Source of the DNA: JAJDNH01 sp964552395
GTDB lineage: Bacteria > Acidobacteriota > Thermoanaerobaculia > Thermoanaerobaculales > Sulfomarinibacteraceae
Direction of reading: 5' to 3'
DNA length: 64,000 bases
NCBI GenBank assembly: GCA_964552395.1
Contig: CAZKGM010000001.1
Span: forward strand, 248,001-312,000
Shown: piece after piece, positions 6,981 through 16,021 of the stretch
Layout: each line of letters opens with the position of its first letter
Position numbering within the stretch: the first letter of the stretch is position 1
Notes under the pieces: model-generated
Told to the model about the DNA's origin: nothing
What the model saw: the letters and a program-made list of their open reading frames with translations, nothing else
The model's database searches: none
Program-made: the position numbers and the translations under genes

Positions 6981-8966
6981 ATGAGCGCAGACAGCCAAGC
7001 AAGCGGGAGTGGGACTGGGAAGGAAGGGGAGTCGTCCCTTGGGGTGGGGAGCGCTACCGAGGCCACGTTGCAGCCGGCGCCAAAAGCACGCGCGAAAGAG
7101 GCCGGTGGCCGGCATCTCGCGGAGCTTTCGCTGGCCGCTTTGGGCGTCGTTTTTGGAGATATCGGGACCAGCCCGCTGTACGCGATTCGCGAGGCTTTCC
7201 ACGGTGAGTACGCCATTGCTGTCAGCCAGGCCAACGTTCTGGGCGTCCTGTCGCTGATTCTCTGGTCCCTGATCTGTGTTGTTACCATCAAGTACCTGAT
7301 GTTCATCCTCAACGCCGACAATAACGGCGAGGGAGGCGTGATAGCCCTGACGGCGCTGCTCCGTCCATTGAAGACGCGCGGGAGCGGCGCCGGCTGGGTT
7401 CTGGTGCCGATCGGCCTGTTCGCCGCGGCTCTCCTGTACGGCGACGGCATGATCACGCCGGCGATCTCCGTGATGAGCGCCCTCGAGGGCGTCCGCGTTA
7501 TCACCCCAGCCCTCGAGCCCTACGTGATCCCGCTGACCTCAGCCATTCTGCTAGGCCTGTTCGTGATCCAGAAGCACGGAACGGCCCGGGTCGGCTCGAT
7601 GTTCGGCCCGGTCATTCTCATCTGGCTGGTCACGCTCGGCACTCTTGGGTCGATCTCGATCGCCCACACTCCCCGGATTCTCGCCGCTGTGTCGCCCCTG
7701 CACGGGATTGACTTCTTGCTTCGAAACCACCTGCATGGGTTCATCGTGCTCGGGGCCGTTTTTCTGGTTGTTACCGGCGCGGAAGCGATGTATGCCGATC
7801 TCGGGCACTTCGGAAAGCGTCCCATCCGGTTGACATGGCTGGCGGTCGTTCTACCGGCGCTGCTGCTGAACTACTTCGGGCAGGGGGCCGTCCTCTTGAC
7901 GTCCCCTGCCAAGGCTCACCATCCCTTCTATGCGTTGGTGCCGTCCTGGGCGATGGTACCGATGGTCCTGCTGGCGACCATGGCCACCATCATCGCCTCC
8001 CAGGCGGTCATCTCGGGGGCATTCTCGCTCACTCGACAGGCGATACAGCTTGGGTACCTCCCGCGCCTGAAGATCGTTCACACGTCCGCGAAGCACATGG
8101 GGCAGATCTACGTCGGCCCGGTGAACTGGATCCTGATGGTCTGTACGATCGGACTGGTGATCGGCTTCCGTTCCTCGAGCAAGCTCGCCGCCGCGTACGG
8201 TGTGGCGGTGACCTCCACGATGCTGATCTCGTCCATTCTGTTCTACGAGGTGGCCAGAAGAATATGGGGCTGGAGCCGCCTCGCCGCCGGAGTGCCGGTC
8301 GGCTTCTTCCTGGTACTCGATATCTCGTTCTTCGGTGCGAACATCAGCAAGATTCCGCACGGCGCCTGGTTCCCCCTGGCCATCGGCGGTCTCATCTTTG
8401 CTTTGATGATGTCCTGGAAGCAGGGCCGTACGCAGCTGGCCGAGAAGATGAGGGCCTCTGCGGTGACGTTCGAACAGTTCCAAGAGATGATCTCGGAGAA
8501 CCCACCCCAGCGTGTCAATGGTCAGGCCGTGTTCCTGACCGGTAAGCCCGATATCGTTCCGGCAGCCCTGCTCCACAACCTGGCTCACAACAAGGTCCTG
8601 CATTCCGAGATTCTGATTCTAAACTTCACCACCGAGGCGGTGCCGCGGATCTCCAACGACCAGAAGGTCGAGGTCTCCAAGCTCGGCGGCGGCCTGTTCA
8701 GGGTCATCGCCCACTACGGGTTCATGGAGGACCCGAGCATTCCCAACATTCTGTCCCTGGTAAGGGAAAGGGGTCTCGACTTCAAGATGGAGGAGCTCAG
8801 CTTCTTCCTCGGTCGCCTGCGGCTTTCGGTGGAAGAGCCGTCACCAGTCGGCCGCCTGCAGAGGAGGATCTTCGCCTTCATGGCGCGAAACGCCGGGGAA
8901 GCATCAGTCTTCTTCGGCATTCCCCCTGAGCAGGTCATCGAGGTCGGCGTGGATCTGCGTCTCTAG
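6981..8966 (+). CDS. kup: Kup-family potassium uptake protein
   Basis: A 661-residue K+/H+ symporter of the KUP/HAK family in the inner membrane. The family signature GDIGTSPLYA lies in the first membrane helix, near residue 60 of the protein, followed by about 12 hydrophobic segments up to residue about 480. A cytoplasmic C-terminal domain of about 150 residues follows, as in bacterial Kup. The N-terminal 45 residues are Ser/Gly/Glu-rich and dispensable-looking. The ATG start with a GAGG site is preferred over an in-frame GTG at 6927, because that upstream part is G-run leader sequence. The next gene, a CLC protein, suggests a shared ion-homeostasis function. Confidence 0.93.
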   Translation: MSADSQASGSGTGKEGESSLGVGSATEATLQPAPKARAKEAGGRHLAELSLAALGVVFGDIGTSPLYAIREAFHGEYAIAVSQANVLGVLSLILWSLICVVTIKYLMFILNADNNGEGGVIALTALLRPLKTRGSGAGWVLVPIGLFAAALLYGDGMITPAISVMSALEGVRVITPALEPYVIPLTSAILLGLFVIQKHGTARVGSMFGPVILIWLVTLGTLGSISIAHTPRILAAVSPLHGIDFLLRNHLHGFIVLGAVFLVVTGAEAMYADLGHFGKRPIRLTWLAVVLPALLLNYFGQGAVLLTSPAKAHHPFYALVPSWAMVPMVLLATMATIIASQAVISGAFSLTRQAIQLGYLPRLKIVHTSAKHMGQIYVGPVNWILMVCTIGLVIGFRSSSKLAAAYGVAVTSTMLISSILFYEVARRIWGWSRLAAGVPVGFFLVLDISFFGANISKIPHGAWFPLAIGGLIFALMMSWKQGRTQLAEKMRASAVTFEQFQEMISENPPQRVNGQAVFLTGKPDIVPAALLHNLAHNKVLHSEILILNFTTEAVPRISNDQKVEVSKLGGGLFRVIAHYGFMEDPSIPNILSLVRERGLDFKMEELSFFLGRLRLSVEEPSPVGRLQRRIFAFMARNAGEASVFFGIPPEQVIEVGVDLRL

Positions 8967-9109
8967 CGAAGGACGGCTATCATCGTATGTGGAGGGGTAG
9001 GCAGCGTGACCCGACCGCGATGGCCAGAACGGTTCCAGCGTCCACCAGACTCTCGCCGAACGAGAATCGGGGGCGACCGGAGCGTGTCACAACCGCCGTC
9101 GGAGCTCGG

Positions 9110-9130
9110 ATGAGACGAGTGCGCCCATGA
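9110..9130 (+). CDS. candidate six-codon upstream ORF coupled to the CLC gene
   Basis: ATG at 9110 is preceded by GGAG at 9101-9104 with 5-nt spacing, the best ribosome site in this leader. It opens a frame encoding Met-Arg-Arg-Val-Arg-Pro. Its TGA (9128-9130) overlaps the CLC ATG (9127-9129) in an ATGA junction. The CLC start itself has no good Shine-Dalgarno sequence, so translation may reach it by termination-reinitiation from this mini-ORF. It is very short and could be chance. Confidence 0.3.
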   Translation: MRRVRP

Positions 9131-10800
9131 AGCAGAAGCGGTGGCTCATCGTCGACACCTTGCTGCTCGGGATCGTAGGGGCGCTCGGCGCGCAGGTCTT
9201 CCTGCTCCTGCTCAAGTGGGCCGGAGCCGTCTTTCTCAACTTCATGGCCGGCTATCACATGCCGGGGCTGCCTGACGAGGGCGGTGTCCTGAGGCAAGTG
9301 ATCGGCCCGCACGGCCTGTGGCTGATCCCCCTGGCGACGACCCTCGGCGGGCTCGTCTCCGGCATTCTCGTGTACGGCCTGGCCCCCGAGGCGGAGGGCG
9401 ACGGCGCCGACTCGGCGGTGCGGATCTTCCATCGGGCGGGAGGCTTCGTCAGGTTCCGAGTGCCGCCGCTGAAGATGCTGACGTCGGCCATCACGATCGG
9501 ATCTGGCGGCGCCGCAGGGCGGGAAGGGCCGATTGCGCTGATCGCCGGAGGGATCGGATCGATCTACGCCACCGTGTTCAAGCGCTCGGACGAGGAGCGA
9601 CGGCTGCTGGTTCTGATCGGCGTCGCCGCCGGCCTGTCCGCGATCTTCCGCTCGCCCATCGGGACTGCCATCTTCGCGATCGAGGTCCTGTACGCCGACA
9701 TGGAGTTCGAGGCGGGCGCGTTGTTTTACACCATGCTCGGGTCCGTGGTCGCCTACGCCTTCAACGGGCTCTTCGTGGGTTGGGCGCCCCTGTTCCAGGT
9801 GCCAAAGGGGCTGAGCACGCCGGGTTTCCTCGGTCTCGCCTGGTACGCGGCCCTGGGGATTGCGAGCGGCCTGGTGGCGACCATGCTACCGGTGGTCTTT
9901 TACGGCTTGCGGGACGCCTTCCGCAAGCTGCCGGTGCCGCCGCACGTCAAGCCGGCCATCGGCGGCCTCGGCGTCGGGCTCATGGCGCTGGTTTTGCCAC
10001 AGGTTCTCGGTGGCGGCTATGGCTGGATCCAGGAAGCGATCGATGGGCGCCTGGCGCTGGGGATCCTGGTCGCGCTGGTGTTCGCCAAGACGGTGGCCCT
10101 CGCCCTCACCGTCTCGTCTGGGGGCTCGGGGGGCAGCTTCGGACCGACCCTCTTCGTCGGCGCCATGGTCGGCGGCGCCATGGCCAAGATTTTCCACGAG
10201 CCGTCCGCGGCCTTCGTTGTGGTGGGCATGGCGGCGGTGTTCGGCGGCTCGGCGCGGGTGCCGATCGCAACGCTCTTGATGGTGACGGAGATGACGGGCG
10301 GCTACCAGCTCCTGGTGCCTGCGGCGTTGGCCGTCATGCTCAGCTACTTCATCCAGACGACTCTCTCGAAGCGCCTGAGGTACCAGAGCCTGTACGAGTC
10401 GCAGGTGCCGGGACGAGGCGACTCGCCTGCGCACCACGTGGAGCATCTGCGCATCGCCATGGATCTGCTCCAGAAACGCCGGGTGACCTCACCCACCGTG
10501 ATCGGCCACCTGGATCTTCTGGCGCTGCTGGAGTCGGGGATCGCGGTGGATCTGACGGACGGCAAGAAGCTGACCATCGGCCTGCTGCTGCCGGAAAGCT
10601 CGTGGGTCGGCAAACCGATCCAGCTGGGTTGCCAGATGGAGCTGGGTGCGGAGATCGAGATGGTGGCCGTCCTGAGGGCGGGTGAGATGCTCCTGCCCCA
10701 TCCCGATACCATCCTGCAGGCTGGGGACCGGGTCCTCGCCATCATCCCGCCGGCAGTTAATGAGCGTCTCGCCGGACACTTGGCGCCGCTCTCATCCTGA
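9127..10800 (+). CDS. CLC-family chloride channel/transporter with C-terminal TrkA-C-like domain
   Basis: A 557-residue CLC protein. Selectivity-filter motifs are visible: GSGGAAGREGP with the gating glutamate in GREGP, and GSGGSFGPTLFVG, with about ten membrane segments up to residue about 420. The gating glutamate fits an H+/Cl- exchanger or gated channel. After the membrane part comes a soluble region. Its last 75 residues (WVGKPIQLG and AGDRVLAIIPP) look like a TrkA-C regulatory domain that binds a nucleotide or ion signal; no clear CBS pair is seen. It follows kup by 160 bp and stops 6 bp before the convergent TPM gene. Confidence 0.9.
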   Translation: MKQKRWLIVDTLLLGIVGALGAQVFLLLLKWAGAVFLNFMAGYHMPGLPDEGGVLRQVIGPHGLWLIPLATTLGGLVSGILVYGLAPEAEGDGADSAVRIFHRAGGFVRFRVPPLKMLTSAITIGSGGAAGREGPIALIAGGIGSIYATVFKRSDEERRLLVLIGVAAGLSAIFRSPIGTAIFAIEVLYADMEFEAGALFYTMLGSVVAYAFNGLFVGWAPLFQVPKGLSTPGFLGLAWYAALGIASGLVATMLPVVFYGLRDAFRKLPVPPHVKPAIGGLGVGLMALVLPQVLGGGYGWIQEAIDGRLALGILVALVFAKTVALALTVSSGGSGGSFGPTLFVGAMVGGAMAKIFHEPSAAFVVVGMAAVFGGSARVPIATLLMVTEMTGGYQLLVPAALAVMLSYFIQTTLSKRLRYQSLYESQVPGRGDSPAHHVEHLRIAMDLLQKRRVTSPTVIGHLDLLALLESGIAVDLTDGKKLTIGLLLPESSWVGKPIQLGCQMELGAEIEMVAVLRAGEMLLPHPDTILQAGDRVLAIIPPAVNERLAGHLAPLSS

Positions 10801-10806
10801 TCGGAG

Positions 10807-11253
10807 TCAACCGAAGTCGACGTCGTCGGGTAGCTCGTTGATGTCGCTCTCGCCCGCGTAGGGGAAGTGCTCGGACAGCCGTCGGCCGGCTTCTTCGATG
10901 CCCCTCACCAGCCCACCCGTAAAGTCTCCGTCGCGGAACTTCTGACCCACCGCCTCGGCCACGTCGTTCCAGAAGTCCTGCCCGACGTGTGCGTGGATGC
11001 CCTCATCGCCCAGTACCACGAAGCGGCGACGTGACGGCACGACGAAAAACAGAACGCCGTTGCGGTCCTTGGTATGAGTCATGCCGAGGCGGATGAAGGC
11101 CTTTTCGGCGGCGCGGCGCACGCTGCCCCAGAAGAAGGTCGAGACGGACACGCGAATCTCGCCGGAGGTTTCCCGCTCCGCCTCCTCGATGGACTTCTTG
11201 ATCACTTCGGCGTCGACGAGTCGCGTGAACTTCCGCCTGTGCATCGTGAACAT
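10807..11253 (-). CDS. TPM-domain protein (short, soluble form)
   Basis: A 148-residue protein consisting almost wholly of a TPM domain (DUF477 fold): an N-terminal acidic helix with SGEIRVSV, the TKDRNGVLFFV strand pair, and the FWNDVAEAVGQKF region. No signal peptide or membrane segment is seen, so it is probably cytoplasmic. TPM domains have been linked to phosphatase activity and to membrane-protein quality control, but no catalytic role can be read here. It is the last gene of a lemA/TPM/TPM operon. An alternative start lies three codons downstream. Confidence 0.8.
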   Translation of the reverse strand: MFTMHRRKFTRLVDAEVIKKSIEEAERETSGEIRVSVSTFFWGSVRRAAEKAFIRLGMTHTKDRNGVLFFVVPSRRRFVVLGDEGIHAHVGQDFWNDVAEAVGQKFRDGDFTGGLVRGIEEAGRRLSEHFPYAGESDINELPDDVDFG

Positions 11254-11379
11254 GGTGCTGGCTCCTTGCCCGCTACGCTGCCGGCATCCCGGTCACGCTC
11301 GCGTTGGTTCGGGCGTTCGGATGTCGTCCGCAGCTGCATCGATCGAGGGCTCGCCGCCGCAGCCGGCCAATGTGTCCGC

Positions 11380-12126
11380 TCACCATGACCCTGTAGCGCC
11401 GCCCCCACCGGAGCGCCCGCCGCCTCCCGAAAAACCGCCGCCGCCGAAGCCGCCGCCCCCGCGCCCACCGGACAGGATGCTGAAGAGCAGATAGAGCGCG
11501 AGTGTCGGGTTGGTGATGAGCAAGAAGAGAAACCCGATGCCGAGGATCACGAACAGGACGATTTGTCCGAAGCCGATCTTGCCGGCGCCCGCCGCGCGGC
11601 CCGCGCGGGACTGGGGCTGATTCTGCCCGCCAGCACTGGCGTTTCCCCCGATTGCGGAGAGCAGCGCATCGACGCCGGCGGTCACGGCCCCGTCGTGGTC
11701 GCCCGCCTGAATCCGCGGTGCCATGATGTTGCGGATGATCCGTGACGCCACGACGTCCGGAACTCGGTCCTCCAGGCCGTAGCCGACCTCGATCCGGACC
11801 TTGTGGTCCTGGGCGAAGATGAATACCACGAGACCGTTGTCCAGCCCCTTCTGCCCCACCTTCCAGCGGGCGAAGGCTCGGACCGTCCAGTCCTCCGTCG
11901 GCGTGTCGCCGGTCGTCGTGCCGATCCACACCAGCACCTGGGTTCCGTTGGTGCGTGCGTAGTCTCCCAGGCGCTGGTCGAGACTGGTGCGGAGCCCTGG
12001 AGAGATGAAGCCGGCCGTGTCGGTGACCCAGCGGGACGGGGCGGGCGGAATCGGGACCTCGGCCGCCCGCAGCTGGAGTGCGCTGCACAACAGAAGCAGA
12101 AGCGGGAGAACGGTGATCCGTCTCAT
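11380..12126 (-). CDS. secreted TPM-domain protein, YgcG-like, with glycine-rich tail
   Basis: A 248-residue protein with a cleavable-looking signal sequence (residues 1-21, ending LRAAE), then a TPM domain (about 30-160: WVTDTAGFIS, TGTQVLVW-like strands, GYGLEDRVPD), one membrane helix near 185-215, and a C-terminal Gly/Ser-rich tail made of GGGGFGGGG-type repeats. This is the usual YgcG/TPM architecture found next to lemA. The domain would face the periplasm and be held by the helix. The tail is low complexity and GC-rich in the DNA (about 11380-11470). Confidence 0.85.
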   Translation of the reverse strand: MRRITVLPLLLLLCSALQLRAAEVPIPPAPSRWVTDTAGFISPGLRTSLDQRLGDYARTNGTQVLVWIGTTTGDTPTEDWTVRAFARWKVGQKGLDNGLVVFIFAQDHKVRIEVGYGLEDRVPDVVASRIIRNIMAPRIQAGDHDGAVTAGVDALLSAIGGNASAGGQNQPQSRAGRAAGAGKIGFGQIVLFVILGIGFLFLLITNPTLALYLLFSILSGGRGGGGFGGGGFSGGGGRSGGGGATGSW

Positions 12127-12162
12127 TGGCTCATCGCCAGGCCGGCCGACGTCTGGGCGACG

Positions 12163-12774
12163 TCAGAACTGGACCTTGGGCGCCTTCTCGGCTCCCGACT
12201 CGGCCTTGAAGTAGGGCTTCTCGTTGAAGCGCGACCCGAAGAAGCCGGCCACCAGCGTGGTGGGGAAGCTCAGACGCTTGCTGTTGAAGGCTCGGGCGGA
12301 ATCGTTGTAGCGCATGCGCTCCACCGCAATCCGGTTTTCTGTCCCTTCGAGCTGGGCCTGCAGATCCCTGAAGGCCTGGGTTGCCTTGAGGTCAGGGTAA
12401 CGCTCCACCACCACCATCAGGCGGGACAGGGCCGACGACAGCCCGGCCTGGGCCTGCTGGAACCTGGCGAAAGCCTGCGGGTCACTGGTCGCGTTCTTGA
12501 GGGCATCGCCGGATATCTGTCCGACCTTGGACCGAGCCTCGGCGACCGCGGTGAAGGTTTCCTTTTCGAAGGCGGCCGCGCCCTTCACGGTCTGGACCAG
12601 ATTTGGAATCAGATCGAGCCGCCGCTGATAGACGTTCTCCACCTGTCCCCACTGCGCCTGGACGGCCTGATCGAGGGATACAAGCGAGTTATAGGTGCCG
12701 GCCACGAAAAGCCCGAGCACCATCACGCAGACGACCAGGACGGCGAGAACACCCAGTGCGATCCACTTGCCCAT
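12163..12774 (-). CDS. lemA: LemA family protein
   Basis: A 203-residue LemA protein. It has an N-terminal membrane helix (residues 4-27), then the LemA signature (YNSLVSLDQAVQAQW and RRLDLIPNLV) and long helices typical of the family, with the conserved YPDLKA and RYN motifs. LemA proteins are membrane-anchored with an extracytoplasmic helical bundle; their function is still unclear, but they consistently co-occur with TPM proteins as here. The start is an ATG with a strong AAAAGGAG site 7 nt upstream; a longer in-frame extension reaching into the efflux gene's downstream region is rejected. First gene of the three-gene operon. Confidence 0.92.
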   Translation of the reverse strand: MGKWIALGVLAVLVVCVMVLGLFVAGTYNSLVSLDQAVQAQWGQVENVYQRRLDLIPNLVQTVKGAAAFEKETFTAVAEARSKVGQISGDALKNATSDPQAFARFQQAQAGLSSALSRLMVVVERYPDLKATQAFRDLQAQLEGTENRIAVERMRYNDSARAFNSKRLSFPTTLVAGFFGSRFNEKPYFKAESGAEKAPKVQF

Positions 12775-12898
12775 GTGCGTCACTCCTTTTGATAGTTGCC
12801 GGCTACATCCGGCGTGGCCCTCGCACAAGGACCCCTTCGGGTAGCCCGCAGCGTTTCGCATTGTACACCGAGCTTGTGCCGTGACCCTGACAGGATTC

Positions 12899-15800
12899 TC
12901 AGCTCGCCGGCTCCAGCTCGGTGGATGTATGTCGGCTCGGCATCCGGCCTCTGATCCAGTCCTGGAAGCTCTCCATGTAAACAAAGAACACCGGGGTCAC
13001 GAAGAGGGTCAGGAACTGCGAGAAGAGAAGGCCGCCGACCACCGCCAGGCCGAGCGGGCGCCTCGACTCCGCACCCGCGCCGATGCCGAGAGCGATGGGC
13101 AGCGTTCCCATGAGCGCCGACATCGTCGTCATCATGATCGGCCTGAAGCGGATGACGCACGCTTCGTAGATGGCATCAGCCGGCCCCTTACCCTCCTTGC
13201 GTTGGGCCTCGAGGGCGAAGTCGATCATCATGATGCCGTTCTTCTTGACCAACCCGACCAGCATGATGATGCCGACGAAGGCGTAGATGCTGAGCTCGAC
13301 ATGGAAGAGCAGCAGCGTGACCAGGGCCCCGAAACCGGCGAACGGCAGTGAGGACAGGATGGTTATTGGGTGGATGAAGCTCTCGTACAGGATGCCCAGC
13401 ACCAGGTAGATGACCAGGATCGCCAGCAACAGCAGCCAACCCAGACCCCTGATCGATGACTGGAACGCCTGCGCCGTGCCCTGGAAGCTGGTCGTGATGG
13501 TGGCGGGGAGGGTCTTGCGTGCCATGCCTTCGACTTCGGCCACCGCGTTCCCCAGAGGTACGCCGGGCGCGAGGTTGAAGGACAGGGTCACCGACGGCAG
13601 CTGGCCGGTGTGGTTGATGGACAGGGGGCCGACGCTGCGGGTGATGTCGGCCACGGCCTTCAGCGGCACCGGCTTCCCGGCGGAGGAGTGGACGTACAGC
13701 AGTGACAGGGCGTCGGGATTGAGCTGGTACTGCGGCTCGACCTCCATGATGACCTCATAGGTGTTGTTGGGGGCGTAGATGGTCGAGATCTGGCGATCGC
13801 CGTAGGCGTAGTACAGGGCGTCCTCGATCGCCTCGGCTGAGACACCCAGGGTCGACGCCTTGTCGCGGTCGATCTCGACGTTGACGTGAGGGTTCTTGAT
13901 CTCCAGGTCGCTGGTCACGTCTCGGAGACCGGCAAGACCCTTCATCTTGGCCTCCAGGATAGGGGAGTAATGGTAGAGCTGTTCGGTGTCTGCGCCCTGG
14001 AGAGTGATCTGGTAGAGGCTCTTGGACAGTCGTCCGCCGATCCGGATCGGCGGCGGGTTCTGCATGAAGACCATGATGCCCGGGATCTTGGCCAGCTGCG
14101 GGCGCAACCTGGCCATCACCTCATCCACACCGGGCCGCTCGGAGCGTGGCTTGAGCCGGATGAACAGGATTCCCTGGTTGCTGCTCAAGAAGCCGCCGCG
14201 GGCGCCCGCCGTGGAGAAGAAGGCAGCCACGGCGGGGTCCTTCTGAACCACGGCCGCTGCCTGCTGCTGGTGCTCCAGCATCGCCTTGTAAGAAATACCC
14301 TCGACGGCCTGGGTGAATGAAAAGACCTGACTGGTGTCCTCGCTCGGCAGGAAGCCCTTGGGGATGACCATGAACAGGTACACGGTCAGACCCAGGACAA
14401 CTACTAGCGATGCCATGACCTTGCGGCGGTTGTTCAGCGACCATTTGAGCCCGGCCTCGTAGACCCGTAGCATGCTCTGGAAGCCGCGCTCCGAGTACTC
14501 GTACATCTTCCCGTGGCGGACGTCCCGCTCCCGGCGAAGGAACCGGCTCGAGAGCATGGGAGTGAGCGTGAGGGAGACGAAGCCCGAGATCAGGATCGCG
14601 GCGCTGATGGTGACGGCAAACTCGTGGAAGAGACGGCCGATGATGCCGCCCATGAACAGCACCGGGATGAAGACTGCCACCAGCGACAGGGTCATGGAGA
14701 CGATGGTGAAGCCGATTTCACGGGAGCCGTTCAGCGCGGCCTCGAAGATCTCCTCGCCCAGCTCCATGTGGCGGACGATGTTTTCGAGCATGACGATGGC
14801 GTCATCGACGACGAAGCCTACCGACAGTGTCAGGGCCATGAGTGAGAGATTGTCGAGGCTGTAGCCGAGGAGGTACATGACGGCGAAGGTGCCGATGATG
14901 GACATCGGCAGCGCCAGGCTCGGGATGGCGGTCGCGGAGAGATTCCTCAGGAACAGGAAGATCACCATGATCACCAGGAAGAGAGTGACCAGCAGGGTGA
15001 ACTTCACGTCGCGGACCGATGCGCGGATGGAGTCCGAGCGGTCGAAGAGGACGTGCAGCGAGACGGAAGCGGGTAGCTGGGCCTTGAAGCTGGGAAGCAG
15101 CTTGCGCACGGCCTGCGCCACGGCCACCGTGTTCGTTCCCGGCTGGCGTTGGACGGCAAGGACTACCGAGCGCTGGTTGTGCGTCGGGTCGACGTACCAG
15201 GCCGCCGTCTTGTTGTTCTGGACACTGTCGTACACATGTCCGAGGGCCTCCAGCCGAACCGGGCTGCCGTTCCTGTAGGCGACTATGATCGGGCGGTAGG
15301 CGGCGGCGTCCTCGAGCTGCCCTGTCGCCTCGAGGGTATATGCCACGTGCTGGCCATAGAGAGTCCCCGTCGGGAGGTTCACGTTCGCGCTGCGGACGGC
15401 GCTGGCGACCTGGTCGAGGCCGATACCCTTGTTGGCGAGCGTGTTGGGGTCGACCTGGATGCGAACGGCGTACTTCTGGGACCCGTAGACCTGCACCTGG
15501 GCAACGCCGCTGACCATCGAGATCCGCTGCGCCATCAGGGTTTCGCCGTACTCGTCCAGCTGCGACAGCGGCAACGTGGGGGAGGTCAGGGCGACGTACA
15601 GGATGGGCGAGTCTGCCGGGTTGACCTTGCGGTACGACGGCGGGAACGGCATGTCTCTCGGCAGGCGTCCCTGAGCGACGGAGATCGCCGACTGAACATC
15701 CTGGGCGGCCGCATCGAGGTCCCGGCTGAGGCTGAACTGCAGGGTGATGCTGGTGCTGCCGAGAGAGCTCGACGAGGTCATCGAGTCGATGCCGGCAATG

Positions 15801-16021
15801 GTGGAGAACTGCTTCTCGAGGGGCGTTGCGACGGCGGAGGCCATGGTCTCCGGGCTCGCCCCGGGCAAGCTGGCGCTGACCTGCAGAGTCGGGAAGTCGA
15901 CGTTGGGCAGGTCGCTGACCGGCAGCAGGCGGTAGCCGGCAATGCCGAACAGGAGAATGGCCAGCATGACGAGCGTCGTCATGACCGGCCGGCGGATGAA
16001 GAGGTCGGAGAGGCCCCTCAT
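12899..16021 (-). CDS. RND multidrug efflux permease (HAE-1 family)
   Basis: A 1040-residue inner-membrane proton-driven transporter, the normal length for HAE-1 RND pumps. It starts with the typical RRPVMTTLVM first helix and has two large periplasmic loops and 12 membrane helices. The proton-relay Asp-Asp pair sits in helix 4 (VGFVVDDAIVMLE). It is more like MdtB/MdtC than AcrB in the N-terminal porter motif (LPNVDFPTLQV). The ATG overlaps the stop of the adaptor gene by 4 bp. It would export drugs, bile-salt-like compounds or metabolites through the adaptor and TolC-like proteins of the same operon. Confidence 0.95.
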   Translation of the reverse strand: MRGLSDLFIRRPVMTTLVMLAILLFGIAGYRLLPVSDLPNVDFPTLQVSASLPGASPETMASAVATPLEKQFSTIAGIDSMTSSSSLGSTSITLQFSLSRDLDAAAQDVQSAISVAQGRLPRDMPFPPSYRKVNPADSPILYVALTSPTLPLSQLDEYGETLMAQRISMVSGVAQVQVYGSQKYAVRIQVDPNTLANKGIGLDQVASAVRSANVNLPTGTLYGQHVAYTLEATGQLEDAAAYRPIIVAYRNGSPVRLEALGHVYDSVQNNKTAAWYVDPTHNQRSVVLAVQRQPGTNTVAVAQAVRKLLPSFKAQLPASVSLHVLFDRSDSIRASVRDVKFTLLVTLFLVIMVIFLFLRNLSATAIPSLALPMSIIGTFAVMYLLGYSLDNLSLMALTLSVGFVVDDAIVMLENIVRHMELGEEIFEAALNGSREIGFTIVSMTLSLVAVFIPVLFMGGIIGRLFHEFAVTISAAILISGFVSLTLTPMLSSRFLRRERDVRHGKMYEYSERGFQSMLRVYEAGLKWSLNNRRKVMASLVVVLGLTVYLFMVIPKGFLPSEDTSQVFSFTQAVEGISYKAMLEHQQQAAAVVQKDPAVAAFFSTAGARGGFLSSNQGILFIRLKPRSERPGVDEVMARLRPQLAKIPGIMVFMQNPPPIRIGGRLSKSLYQITLQGADTEQLYHYSPILEAKMKGLAGLRDVTSDLEIKNPHVNVEIDRDKASTLGVSAEAIEDALYYAYGDRQISTIYAPNNTYEVIMEVEPQYQLNPDALSLLYVHSSAGKPVPLKAVADITRSVGPLSINHTGQLPSVTLSFNLAPGVPLGNAVAEVEGMARKTLPATITTSFQGTAQAFQSSIRGLGWLLLLAILVIYLVLGILYESFIHPITILSSLPFAGFGALVTLLLFHVELSIYAFVGIIMLVGLVKKNGIMMIDFALEAQRKEGKGPADAIYEACVIRFRPIMMTTMSALMGTLPIALGIGAGAESRRPLGLAVVGGLLFSQFLTLFVTPVFFVYMESFQDWIRGRMPSRHTSTELEPAS

